The notes: generated by a model from the letters alone, not told the origin. DNA of 64,000 nucleotides from Hyalella azteca (GCF_000764305.2 NW_025947610.1:51110-115109); one strand, 5' to 3'; shown: positions 36,420 to 48,800, numbered from the stretch's first letter. Translations and numbers: made by a program.

Positions 36420-36955
36420 TCACAGCTTGATTGAGAGGAATATTTTTAGCGAAGTGTTTATTTACGTTGTGAATCCGATTGAGAGGAATATTTTTAGCGC
36501 ATTAAAATCACTTGGCTGCTTAAGTCGCAAATTTACCAGGAATTTAAAAGTAAAGAAAATAGCCAAAAATTTCACCATTTCTTATAAAATAAAACGTTTC
36601 GGAGTCCAGCTTATCGTCAGTTCAAAACCTAGAACACAGGTAGAAACAATTAGTAACCTAAAATTCACATTCAAACATTTCACCTAAACTTGAGGATATT
36701 AGAACTTTGTTTGTACCTGTGTTCTAGGTTTTGAACTGACGATGGAGCAGGACTCCGAAACGTTTTCTCTTATATGAAATGGTGAAATTTTTGGCTATTT
36801 TCTTTACTTTTAAATTCCTGATTTTTAGCGAAGTGTTTATTTACGTTGTGAATACGATTGAGAGGAATATTTTCAGCGCAGTGTTTATTTACGTTGTAAA
36901 TACGATTGAGAGGAATATTTTCAGCGCAGAATGTGTACTTACGCTGAAAATCCTG
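36420..36955. repeat. About 50-bp repeat (gattgagaggaatatttttag...) split by an inverted PLE-like insert
   Basis: Units beginning gattgagaggaatattt and containing gtgtttatttacgttgt occur about twice on the left (36427-36500) and three times on the right (36822-36950) of the inverted element at 36537-36820. Confidence 0.8.
36537..36820. mobile_element. Inverted pair of PLE-like termini, copies 3 and 4
   Basis: Two arms (36537-36642 and 36714-36820), each about 106 bp, face each other across a 71-bp spacer. The right arm has CTGACGA (36736-36742), stem GGAG/CTCC and GAAA (36757-36760). The left arm has the same core on the minus strand with a weaker stem (GAAA at 36600-36597). Both arms share the caggaattta outer edge. 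Confidence 0.65.
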
Positions 36956-38478
36956 TTAGTCTTCTTCTGGCGTTTTCCGGGAGTCAATGATTGACTTACT
37001 CTTATTGGCATCGAGAGACTTTTTTCGGTGTCGTCAGGATTACTAGTGAAATACAGGATTATAGTTTAATGAAGGCTGGCAATTGAAAAATATAATTAAG
37101 CTTTCTAGGTATATCTGATTTTCAAACATATTATGCACTCGTGTTTTTTTATTACATATTATACACTCGTAATTTTTTCACGGGTTTTTTAACCTAATGT
37201 TTCTATAGCGAAAACTTAGGAGAGTCAGAAATTACTGTGCAAATTTATCAGTAAAAGTATTATGTTTTGATTAAAAACTTAAAGTTATGATGAAAGAACT
37301 GGAATACTTTTCTTAGAGGCTCGCGCCATAACCAATAACTATCGCTTATAAAGTGGGATCTCTACCATACTCAAGATATATGTTAATTTTATACCTGGAC
37401 ATATTTAGTTACGAACTCAGTACTCAGTCGACAAGGATACAAAACTGATTTGCACGAATTATTTCCTTTATTTCGCTCAAATATTCAAGCTCTCCAAAAG
37501 TTGACCATCTAATATAGGTAGGATTCCTTACATTAAATTATTATGTAGGTAGGATTCCTTACATTAAGTTATTATGTAGGTAGGATTCCTTACATTTCCC
37601 TTTTCTGTCTCGTGCGGGCGGCCGACGTCCCGTGCAAGCGATCTCTTGTTCGAGTCTTAGTTTCTTTTGCTTTTCACCTGCCTCTCCTTGTCACTTCGTC
37701 TTCTCGAGATGCTATTATATTTCCTATTGTAGGTGAGGAATGATTTTTTGATTTAAGAAACTTTAAATAATTGAGACCTTCCACCCTGTTGGTGATGTAC
37801 ATCTTGACTTTCGGTGCGAGATAGCTAATTAGCTGAAGCGCTAGTAAACCTGTGGCAACTAAACCAACTAACTAACCATATCCTTCAATTGTTGCTGCTT
37901 CTGTTGTCCTTTCACGAGTTAAGCCTGAAATGTTTCATATGTCTGAATATGCGTAAACTTTTCTTCAGTCACCCATGAATTATTCCCGAGAAATTTTAAA
38001 ATTTTCCCAGATCGAGGTGCTGATGTAGACGCAGCTTACCTTGACAGGCCGCGTCTTGTGGCAGATCTTGCCCCCAGCCAGCATCGAAAAATTCCTGCTA
38101 GTTACTGTAATGTCTCAATTCCAAGATAATTTGAACTTTCTTTTTAACACGTTTTTCTTAGCTTAGCTTCGCGTTTGTTTGTTTGTTTGTTGTTAACATT
38201 GACAACGAAAATTAGCCCACTTCTGATTGTTCTAGAGATCTGAAATTCGGCATGCAGGCTATTTTCGCCTAACAATTTCAGATACAATCATAAAAACTAG
38301 TAATTAGAGACCGAAATTAGTTTAATTGAATAAAGTATATATATAGTATATATATAGTATGGCGTGCGGGCGCTGACGTTATAGACGAGCAGGCGCTGAC
38401 GCTGCGTATCATCGATACGTACGTCAAGTCATACTTAATCAAGTCTTAATCGTTTTTCTTGTGGACTAAAAAGTAGAA

Positions 38479-38745
38479 AATAAAATACTTAAAAAAAACT
38501 TTTTAAGAAACACGTTTTTCTTGTGGACTAAAAGGTAGAAAATAAATTATGGTTCGCCCCAAAAAAACGTGGGTCGGGCTGTACGTTCACCATCAAATTT
38601 CCAAAATTAAAGTGTTGTGTGCTTTTCGCTTTAATCATAAATCTGCCCGACACACGTTTTTTTGGGGCGAACCATAATTTATTTTCTACCATTTAGTCCA
38701 CAAGAAAAACGTGTTTTTTAAAAAGTTTTTTTTAAGTATTTTATT
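38479..38745. mobile_element. Fold-back (MITE-like) element, 101-bp arms
   Basis: Arms 38479-38579 and 38645-38745 are reverse complements with only a few mismatches; the loop is 65 bp. Arms contain ggttcgccccaaaaaaacgt. A partial direct copy of the arm (cgtttttcttgtggactaaa) sits just outside at 38451. No open frame is present. The family is not recognised, and no clear target duplication was found. Confidence 0.85.
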
Positions 38746-38985
38746 AAACTCACAGCTTGATTGTGTTTTCTGTCAACAATAAATCATCTAGCGAGAATTA
38801 TGCAACTCCAAAAGAGGCAGGAAAGCTAGCACTGGAACTATCAAAATGACTAGAAGTGAGGCACGGAAAATGCTCCGAGTCAGCTCTCCAGCAGGTAGGA
38901 TGTTATTGTTCTTATAGCAGGTAGGATGTTCTCAGGCATGTTCTTATGAGGAATTCTTGACATTCTTAGGAGCATCATTAGGATC

Positions 38986-39486
38986 GTGCAGTGGAGGGAG
39001 ACACTGCAGGATTGTGAAATGTCTGTGTGTTGTGATGTAACAATGTTTTTAAATATCAGGGGTGGTTGTGAGACGACGAGAGGAGCAGAAGAGACGTTAG
39101 GGGCATACGAGGAGAGGACGCGGGACGCGAATGTCTCAGCACCGGACTCGTGGGCGACGGCAACGGTGCGTGCTCACGTCGACGAGACGTTAGGGTCATT
39201 GAAGTCCAAGGCACAGAATTTGGTGAAGACCTGGCTGGAAAGCAGCTCGAAGGAGGAATTGACTGACGTTGCCTTCTTGGGCGAGCAGGTGTTGATGAAC
39301 CTTTTCGTTAAGTACAACACAGCCATCCCATGCAGTGCTGCAGTTGAGCGCCTGTTTTCCATAGGCAAGGACATCTTGAGTGCCAAGAGAGCCACCCTGT
39401 AAGATGCCAACTTTGAGAGGCTGATGTTCATGAAGGGCAACAATCATCACCTCGAGGATATGAAGGCGAAGGGCAAGCCAGAGTAA
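38986..39486 (+). pseudogene. hAT transposase C-terminal fragment, broken
   Basis: The translated end resembles the hAT dimerisation domain (Dimer_Tnp_hAT): an 'LFVKYNTAIPCSAAVERLFSI' segment, then 'SAKRATL', an in-frame TAA at 39400-39402, then 'DANFERLMFMKGNNHHL' continuing to a second stop at 39484-39486. The N-terminal BED finger and catalytic core are absent upstream. Codon use is GC-richer than the surroundings, as expected for an inserted element. Confidence 0.85.
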
Positions 39487-39885
39487 AAGGAGTGTGTAAC
39501 CCTGGTGTAACCTTAACATTTCTTATTCGTTTAATAAACTGTATGTTGAATGTCAACTACTGCCTAATTTCATTTCATTCATTTTGTTCATTTAATTATT
39601 TATGTTATGTACATCTTGATAATCAGATCTTGGCATGCTACATCTTTTTGGAAAGCTCCTTTTCAAGGCAAAAGTTCAGCTCTCTAGGCATGTTTTTCAG
39701 AGTTCCCTCCCCCCACCCAAAAAAGTAAGCCAAATCTAAATTTATATATTAAAAGTTAGCGGTTAGCGGCAAATTCCGCTACATTTTTTGGTGATTTATC
39801 GGTTTAGCGTTATCGAAGCTAACTTTTCAGTTAGCGGTTTAGCGGTTATCGAAGCAAACTTTTGGGTTAGCTGTGCCCACTACTG
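39487..39885 (+). mobile_element. 3' end and terminal inverted repeat of the hAT element
   Basis: After the transposase fragment comes repeated ttagcggtttagcggttatc sequence, ending in gggttagctgtgcccactactg. This is the inverted form of a typical hAT terminus (CAGTAGTGGGCACAGC). No matching 5' terminus is seen upstream, so only the 3' half survives. Confidence 0.7.
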
Positions 39886-41800
39886 GTTATAATACCAAGG
39901 GTGCAGGTAAATTCGATTCTTGTTAGGCAATTAATTGATAAATGTAGCATACGAACTTGAATCTCAACCAAAGTCGAGATATGTGCTAAGTTTACATCAG
40001 CGCAGTAGTTGTAATAATTCGAGAGTTATGGAATTATTACAGGTTATTTTATTATACAGGACAACAGCAGGGTCGAGTAAGATTAAACCACCGAATTAAA
40101 TACGCATTATTTAAGAAACAAAAATAGTTTAGAAAGAATGATGGAAATGTCAATTTTAATGGTCCAAATTTAATAAATATTTCAAGCTAAGTAAAGAAGA
40201 AATGAAAAATGACCTGAAATAGCCTCAAAAGTCGTTCTGACCAACAAGACTTGACACGCGATAATTAACCTCTAGACCATAGGCGCGGTGGTCATTGGAC
40301 ACGCAACTGCCATCATTTTAAATGTATAAATAAAAAGCAAATAAGCAAATGCAATAAAATCTTACCAGGGAGCATAAAGCAGTGAACTGAAAAAACTTAT
40401 TATGTTACTATATTTTAAGGAAAAAACTAAACAAAAATTCAAAAATTAACATACGGAAAGAAGTGCAATTATTAATTCAGTTGTTAGTCAGTGATACGCG
40501 GCACAAATTTGGTCCTTTCGAGCAATTGACGGCAAACCAAATAGCAGTAAGAAGACAAATTGATGACACGCATCACACAAATAAAAATGGTAGTCGACAA
40601 AGATGAAAGCTAAAAACAATGCGACCGTGTATATGAACGAGGAAAGCTAAACATTTAAAGTCTACTTTGACTACAAGAAGTTCGACGGTTCAATATCATG
40701 GAAACAGGACTTTTTCTAAGCTATCACTGCAGTCGTTCCACTTAGGGAGGGCACAACTAAGAGTAAATCTAATGGTGTTCACATCTGAGTAAAGATTAAA
40801 ATTCAAATGGTCTAATCAGAGTAATATGGAAATTTGATAACTAGCATGACGATCTAACGGTGCAGTGAGTTTTAATCGACCATTCACACGGCTTGCGGTT
40901 TTGGCAGTGACAAGAGCAGAATTATAACAATCGCAATACCAATTTTACAACGAGATGGTTTTCTATTCCAGAAACAATCCGTTTCCAGTTTCTAAATCAA
41001 CATAACTAAAACTATCTACGACATTCCTAAAATTTGTTTAATAACGATAATCCAAGCTGTCTAAAAAAAAAGTTATTCAGATAAGAACAACACTAAAATA
41101 AATTAACTGCAGACATAATTAGAAGCATCCCTAAATTATTCATTGTAGAGATAAAAGATAGCACTAGAAAATGTTCACCTTTCAGATAAAAGACAGCCAT
41201 AAATACATATATTCGGTATTGATATGTAAGTAAGCTTTCAACTAAAAATCAATACAGAGATGCTAAGTAACTCTATAATGTATTCGCTGTTGATATGAAT
41301 GGAAGTCTTCGTATAAAACTTAACACAGAGAACTAAGGCAGCCCTACATTAATTTACTTGAGAGACTCCAAGTAATCCTGAATATATCTAGGATAGAGAG
41401 TAGGATCAATGACAGTTTGGAAAGACATCTAGGGAATAACTTCAATTGTAATCACGGTCGGCGCTTTTGCAAAAAATATTGCAGGAGCCTGAAAATTCGG
41501 AGCCGAGTGCTTATTAAGATTTTATGCTTAAATTTCTCATAGAAAAATCAGAGTAATCGGGTATAACAAATTTCGAAAATTCACGATTTTTTTAGATAGG
41601 GAAATACATTTCCCACAGCTAAACATTTAAGGATGAGTTTCAGTAAAGATTCTTAACCTTAACTTGGAAATTGATTTGACATACCATCTAACATTCATGG
41701 AAACGTTTCGTTGAGACTCTAAAAGGCACGAGATCAGTTTTCAGTCAACAACAACTAATGTATAGACTATAGACGAAGTTTACGGATAACCTAGAGCTTA
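39886..41800. other. AT-rich spacer downstream of ORC1
   Basis: No gene, RNA or clear repeat recognised. Confidence 0.5.
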
Positions 41801-41819
41801 ACAAATTCTAACTGTAATA

Positions 41820-42265
41820 AGAATGCATTTTTGTCACATTTAACACTGTTAAGGGCAAACCACTGACTTAATAATTAACCCAACTGACTCATTATAATGC
41901 ATTTTTGTGGCCCTTGATACAGTTAATTGCAAATGCCTCTGACTTTAATTAGAACACATTTCTGTTGATCTTAATACAGTTGAGAGTAAATAAATGCCTT
42001 AAGAATTTTGGTCGCTTTTGACACAGTTCAGGGCAAACGTCCTCAAGACATTAATCATGATGCACTTAGGCCGTTCTATGCACGGTTGAGAGCAATCGCC
42101 TCTGGATGTAATTATGATTAATTTTTGTCGCTAGTGACGCAGTTCAGGGCAAACGTCCTCAAGACATTAATCATGATGCAATTTGTTCCATACACGGTTG
42201 CAGGCGAACGCCTCTGAGTGTAATCATGATTAATTTTTGCCGCTTTTGACGCAGTCGAGGGCAAA
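41820..42265 (-). repeat. Tandem repeats derived from the end of the ORC1 coding sequence
   Basis: The last ORC1 codons and stop (42230-42265, plus-strand cgcttttgacgcagtcgagg...) are echoed downstream of the gene by phrases such as cgcttttgacacagttcagg at about 42012 and cgctagtgacgcagttcagg at about 42131, roughly 120 bp apart. The whole block cagttcagggcaaacgtcct...attaatcatgatgca is repeated, with older copies back to about 41,830. Confidence 0.75.
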
Positions 42266-45200
42266 CTTGACGTCCTGCACGGAGATGTTGAGGGAGATGC
42301 GCTGACTGAGGTGACGTCGGGGCGACTCTGTGATGAACAGGCGTCGCGCTGAAAGTTTGTTCACAGCAAGGATCACGTTCGAAAACGACACATGTTTCAG
42401 CTTACCTGTTAATGATAACAATGGAAAATTAATCAACCCTAAAAGGTCAAATGACCAGTATTGTATTATTACACATGACGAATCATATAATACGAAGTTT
42501 TTTTCTCTACTTCTTATGCCGCTTCATTGCTACGTCAATGCATGACCATCTCAGGCAAACGGCTGACAAGCAAATATTATTACCATTTTTAAAAGTTAAC
42601 TTGGCAATTTTTGTGGCTTAACCTATTCATATGAGACAAATAAGGTTATAATTCTTAAACATTTAGAAATATTGAAATCGGTGGTAGTAGCTTGATACAA
42701 CCTAGTAAACGGCAAATGGTCAAAGACATATTATTTTGTCTCTAGAACGGAAATATTCTCAAAGTTCTCCACGTGCAGAATTCCAAGTTCGAAATTTGCT
42801 GTTGCGCCGCGGAGGATCGAGGCATCAAGTTGACATGAGGCCGAGAAAAAAAGCTCATTCCATCAAAGTGATCAAATTTTGCTTTGGGTTTCTTGTCATC
42901 ATAAATTGTTTAGCGTCCTACGTCACACAAATGTATATATTGCTTCGCAAGACGAAAAGCTGCATCTGCCGCTACTATCTAGATAATAACCAATACATAG
43001 GACAATTTCTTCGTTCCAAGCCTTCCAGTTCATCCATAATTAATAAAACCGGAAGAACTACAGGTAATCTATAATTAATAGTAAACTGACACAGTATAAA
43101 TGGATTAATTGGAGCATAAGAAAGATACTTTGAAGTTTAAACTATCCTATACATTAGATACGAGATGGGCTATATCGGCATACATAGATACATTAGAAGA
43201 TACATTGGGTTACAAAGATACATTAGAAGATACATCGGGCTACATAGATACATTAAAAGATACATCGGGTTACATAGAAACATTAGAAGATACATCGGGT
43301 TACAAAGATACATTATAAAATATTTCGAAACTCTAGGACGTGTTACCATCAAAGGCGCAGAGAGACAAGAACTGGGAGTAGAGCCGCTCCAGTGACGTCT
43401 CCTCCAGCCCACTGCGCTGATTCTCTGCCACTGCAGCTGCCAGCAACTGCTGCTCCACTGCACTGCATTCCCTGCAACACAGGCAGGTGTAATTACGAGT
43501 TATTAATGCTTATTGCAGTTCTCAATATATACTAGCTACAGTTCTCATTCTCTGCTAAATGAAAACTAAACACTTCCTACTTCATTTCTTACTTTTCTTA
43601 TAATTCAAAGGTTCAGACACAAATATCTAAGGTAGACCAGAAAAACAATTTTCTAGGAAATGTCTCACTTTGGAACAAAAAATTACCTAATGGCCATTAT
43701 TTTAGGCGAAGTGAACATTTCGGCGAGTGCAAGATTGACGTGCTTGAAGCCCACCACCCCCGGGGGTGTCTTGGTGTCCTGGGAGACATCGATGAGGGTC
43801 TCGGCGATCTCGGCCGCCCGTCGGCAAATGTCGAGAGCCCGACGAGCGTCGCCCGACACGGCGGCCACTTTACGCGCGACCAGCTGGATGGCGTCGCTCT
43901 CGAAGCAGGCGATGCCCGCCAGGCGACTCTGCACGATCTCCTGTAGGCGATCAAACACTGTAAACGATCTCCTGCAGCCGAGACAGGCGATCAAACACTA
44001 AACGATTTCCTGCAGCCGAGACAGGCGATTTAACACTGTAAACGATTTCCTGCAGCCGAGACAGGCGATTAAACACTGTAAACGATTTCCTGCAGCTGAG
44101 ACAGGCGATCAAACACTGTAAACGATTTCCTGCAGCTGAGACAGGCGATCAAACACTGTAAACGATCTCCTGCCGCCGAGACAGGCGATCAAACACTGTA
44201 AATAATCTCCTGCAGCTGAGACAGAAGATCAAAAACTGTAAACGATATCCTGCAGCCGAGACAGGTGATCAAATAGCACATGGGTGAACCTGAAGATATC
44301 TGTCCGAGGTGGTGGTGAAAAAGTGGTACAAAGCCATGTACACGTCTGTAGCTGGTCGTGGGTGTAGGGGGAGACATCACCCACCTGCAGCTGGTGGTGG
44401 GTGTAGGGGGAGACATCACCCACCTGCAGCTGGTGGTGGGTGTAGGGAGACATCACCCACCTGCAGCTGGTGGTGGGTGTAGGGAGACATCACCCACCTG
44501 CAGCTGGTCGTGGGTGTAGGGGGAGACATCACCCACCTGCAGCTGGTCGTGGGTGTAGGGGGAGACATCACCCACCTGCAGCTGATGGTGGGTGTAGGGA
44601 GACATCACCCACCTGCAGCTGGTGGTGGGTGTAGGGGGAGACATCACCCACCTGCAGCTGATGGTGGGTGTAGGGAGACATCACCCACCTGCAGCTGGTG
44701 GTGGGTGTATGGGTGGAAGGTGGTGCGGGTGAGGCCCAGCCTGGAAGACACTCTGGCCACCAAAACGCGCTCCGGGAGGTCCATGGTGTTGGCGATGGTC
44801 ACCAGCACGAGGCGAGTGCCGGGCAGCGATGGCCACTCGAACAGGCGGTACAGCACGTCCTGTGCCACAAACATGGCGACTCAATCAATAGACATGAAAT
44901 GTTAATGTTTTACATCAAACAGTTTTGGGAAACAGAGGACATTGAATTAACATTACAAAGAAGCTGCAAATTTGTCTGGTCTAGCCCAGCACTCGCCTGT
45001 TTGCGCGTCCAGAGGAGATCGAGCTCATCAACGAGCAGCAGCAGCGGCGGCTCCCGGGGGTCGGGGCGACGGAAGCGACGGTCGAGCAGCGCGGCCGCGT
45101 GGTCAGGGGTGACGCGCGTCTGTCCCGTGAGCGCCCTCCACAACTGCACCCACGCCTGCCGGGGCTCGGTGAGCTTCAGGGCGTTGAGCTCAACGTACGT

Positions 45201-45802
45201 GAAGGACGGCACGTCGCCCGACGCAGCGCTCGACTGCAGCAGGCGGACCACCTCACGCACCGTCGCCGTCTTGCCCGTGCCAGGTACGCCGCTTATATAC
45301 CTGCCGCATGAAGAAGTCAGTTCCAGGCTCCGTACTGGACGAAATACTGCCAGTGAAACCCCAATTTGGTACCAGAGACCATTTCCAGTTAGTCCCTTTT
45401 CATTCCAAGCTAGACCAAATTTAGTCACAGAATGAAAATGTCTAGTTGGCCTCAAGTCCCAAAGTAAGATTCTCAGTGAGACCCAATTCAGTCCCGTATA
45501 CGGTCCTAATGAAAACCTATCTAACATAAGGGACGAGGGGTTTGAGTCACATGGGAGGAGGTTTCGCTCAAAAAAGCCAGGACTATGAAGGAGTGATATT
45601 CATAGAGTGCATGAGATTGTAAGACACGCACATACAGCCGCCAGTGCCATCACAGAGTTTGGTTTGGATGAAGTCGTAGAGCTGTTGACACTCGTTCTCC
45701 CGACACGGCAACGACTCAGGCACCGCGGAGGCGTGCAGACGGTCCTTGGCAATGTCCAGAGAGCTCAATGACTTCCGGAGGCTGGCACAGTCAATGCCAC
45801 CG
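42230..45802 (-). CDS. ORC1: ORC1 exons 10-15: AAA+ ATPase and winged-helix domains
   Basis: Residues 607-1006. Exon 10 holds the conserved lead-in '[16 protein letters not shown]' and 'DGTGGCM'. Exon 11 holds Walker A and Walker B; exon 12 holds sensor I and 'RVSSRLGL'; exon 13 holds the lid with '[20 protein letters not shown]' and 'EMFTSP'; exons 14-15 form the winged helix ('[15 protein letters not shown]', '[17 protein letters not shown]', 'VQDVKFALD'). These match the conserved ORC1/Cdc6 order without gaps. The bases CA|GCGAGT at the end of exon 11 make a GC donor. All catalytic residues are intact, so the ATPase is predicted active. Confidence 0.95.
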
Positions 45803-48800
45803 CTGGAAAATAAATGCTCAACTTCACATACATATTTTTTAAATACATACGGCCGTCCCCGAAATAAAGAAAATTGTTGGACGCTGGTAATGCCGGAGCA
45901 GCTGCAGGTAATATAATACTATTCATATCAACAAAGCCCATTTTTTATAGACATTCACAGTTCATATCACTTTTTTCAATTCATCATATTTCAAAAATGT
46001 GATCTACTAAATTCAGAATTTATTTAGATAACAGATTTACATTATACAGAGTAGCCATATCAACAATAATCACCATTGAAAACCACTGTCCGTAACTCAA
46101 CAATCCTCTAAATAACTGTCATCATTCTAATGCCCTCCACGGCTTATTAAAACAGGAAAACCACTCTGGTTCGTTTAAAAATCCCCAAAACAACCGTCAC
46201 TATTTCAATATGCAATATCATATGCCGCTTAGGGAAATGGAAAAAAAAAAACACTCACTGTTTCGAAGAAGTTGTTGACTCAGAAATATCTGCTCTGGCC
46301 TTTCGAGCCCTCGTGGGCGTGGCATTGAAGGTGCACAGCTCCTGGTGTTCAGCCAGCATTTCTCTCTTAAGGAAAACGCTTCCACAGTTGCGGCAGGTAA
46401 AACCTCTTGTTCGTTTCCCGGTTAAACTGTTGTCTCTTTGCACATCGCCCAGTATATCATCATCTTCACTCTCATCGTTGTCTGTGTTAGCTTTTGCTAG
46501 TTTTGCTTGCCTTTTCGGTCGTCCTCTGCTTCGGACCCTGCACAAAAATTGCCACAGATTTGAAGAATCACAGTTGCCAGTGAATATAACTAATACAACA
46601 TCTGCTGAAACTTTAACAATAACAGCAAGAATCAAGGTTAAAAGCTCTTAGTACCTGACGTAATAAAAAGTATTAGTCGAATTCTCTCTCATTGGAAACT
46701 TCATTACAATACACAGCAACTTTGAAGAAGCTCTCATGAAAATTTACCTCTTGAGCGGTGAAGGAGTGTCGTCGGAGGAGACCTCGTAGATGTCGTGCTC
46801 GTCCTGCAGATGGTCGTCGAGCGACTGCTTCGTCCTAAAACCCTGGGAGCATTCGCTGCACTGCAGACTTGGGGTCCTGTGGCCCAGTGCCAAATTCCGG
46901 GGAGTGCCACGGCGTGGAGTGGCACCTCGACGACCACGACGTGGAGTGGCGCCTCGTAGAGTGCCTTCAGAAGGAGGGCATCTTTGTGAAGTGACTTTGA
47001 GAGGAGTCACTGTTAGAGCTCTCCTGGTCTTTGAAGTGCCTCTTAGGGCTCTCTTTGGAGGCGTCTCTTCGCAAGAAGAGCTACTTTGTGAGCCACGTTT
47101 AGGAGTTCTGTGAAGTGGAGTGCCAGAACTATGATGAGGATCATTGCCGTTTTCTGCAGTTGATTGATTATTTTGATATGGCGCGTCAGAACTAAGTTCT
47201 CTGTTTGTGTTGTATTTCTTGGGAGTGCTTCGGGTCTCTCTCTGATAGTTTCTAGAAGGAGAGTTGGACAAAGATTTCCCACTCACTCTCGAGCTTTGTG
47301 AAAGACCCTTTCCATTTGCCGCATTTTTGAATTTACCAGATCTCTCACTGACTGAAATTTTTCCATTTGATTTTTCATTTAAAAACGTTTGACCTACAGC
47401 ATTCTTTTTTTCATCAACGGCAAGGCATTCAAGATTTAAGGCGAGCTCTTTGCTTGGACTAATAGATGAATCATCACCAGTAGAAGAGGAGGTCGCCATA
47501 TTGAGTTGGCTGGCAAGATTTTTCTTGGCAGACAGAGAAGGACCATGAGAAGGCGAGTCTGTTGACAACCGACGATCTGCCAAATCATGACAAATGGCCG
47601 AGTATCGTCTACCGGCAATTGACAAACGCGTCTTCTTGGCAACTCCCGAATCATAGAACGAAATGCGTTTTTGTTGTTTCTTATCAAACTCTGGAAATAA
47701 GACACCAAGTTAGTTGACTTGAAACAAAAGTTCTTGGAGTGATTTTTTTTTTGTGTGTACAATCTACATCAAATCAAAACGACAAATAAAGTGAATATCT
47801 AAGAATACTTCAAACCTTTGATTATTTTATTCTTACCAGAACCAGGAGGGATGTTCTCTTTTCCAGGTGAATACAGCTTTAGAGACGAGCAGCTTCCCTT
47901 CCTAGGAGATTTAAAAAAATGAATAAGAGTTTAAATTTTTATTATAAGGAAATTAACAACTGTTTCTAAGGCTTCCTTCTTGATTGAAATCAATTTCCAT
48001 TATCTTTGAGTACCTACACTATTACGCAGTATTCATACTGAATTTAATCTTAAAGGAGCTCAATGAAAGTCAACAATATCAGATGTAATTTGTCAATTTC
48101 CAAGGGAGTGGCTGTGGAATGACAAAATAATTATAATATATCATCTCGATTCAGACCAAAACTAATATTTTATTTATAAAAATGTAATGGATTAAACAAA
48201 TTGATTTCACTAGCCTTCAGTTCCATAATGGTTTGATTTTGAAAAGTCTCTTTTATTGATACATTATTCAGAGTCATTATATAATAGATTATCCATGTTT
48301 TAACTTTCCAGCTGTAAAATTTTGGGTGAAAAATACGACATTTTTTATAGAAAATTTTGTTGTTTATATTTTGTTCCAAATATTGCATATGGAATTCTTG
48401 CTCATGAGAGTCCCTCAAAAATCTTTCATGATTTTAATTGCTATTCAAGTTAATTACCACATCAAATCAATGAGGAAACTGAGACTAAGTTTTTCAATGA
48501 AGAATAAATGTGGTAGGTAAAATAAAGTTCAATCATACAAAAATTTTCATTAATAATTTACATAGCAAAATTTTCATCTGCTCCGACTTAATACATCAGA
48601 AATTTAAAGGCAAGAAACCTTTATGAATATAATTTAGGCCCTATGGCCACACTATTAAAAAATGCTCGAGTTTTTAACTCGGTCAGCCAGTCACTGACAA
48701 CAGTTCAAGAAAACACATAATGAATCAGCCACAAGTACTTGAGCAGCTACATATGTTTTGGCTGCCAGGTGTACTTAGATCACTACATGTACTTTAAGGA

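Larger units (their letters stand above)
30545..36420. other. AT-rich transposon-graveyard region without a supported gene
   Basis: Apart from the PLE-like copy at 33000 and the SINE at 35150, only short AT-rich open frames occur. None shows a recognisable domain, splice context or composition shift. Confidence 0.5.

Noticed and set aside
44910..45527. 205-codon minus frame extending upstream of ORC1 exon 11
   Set aside because: The part above 45300 is intron; the protein match and the phase show the exon starts at 45300.
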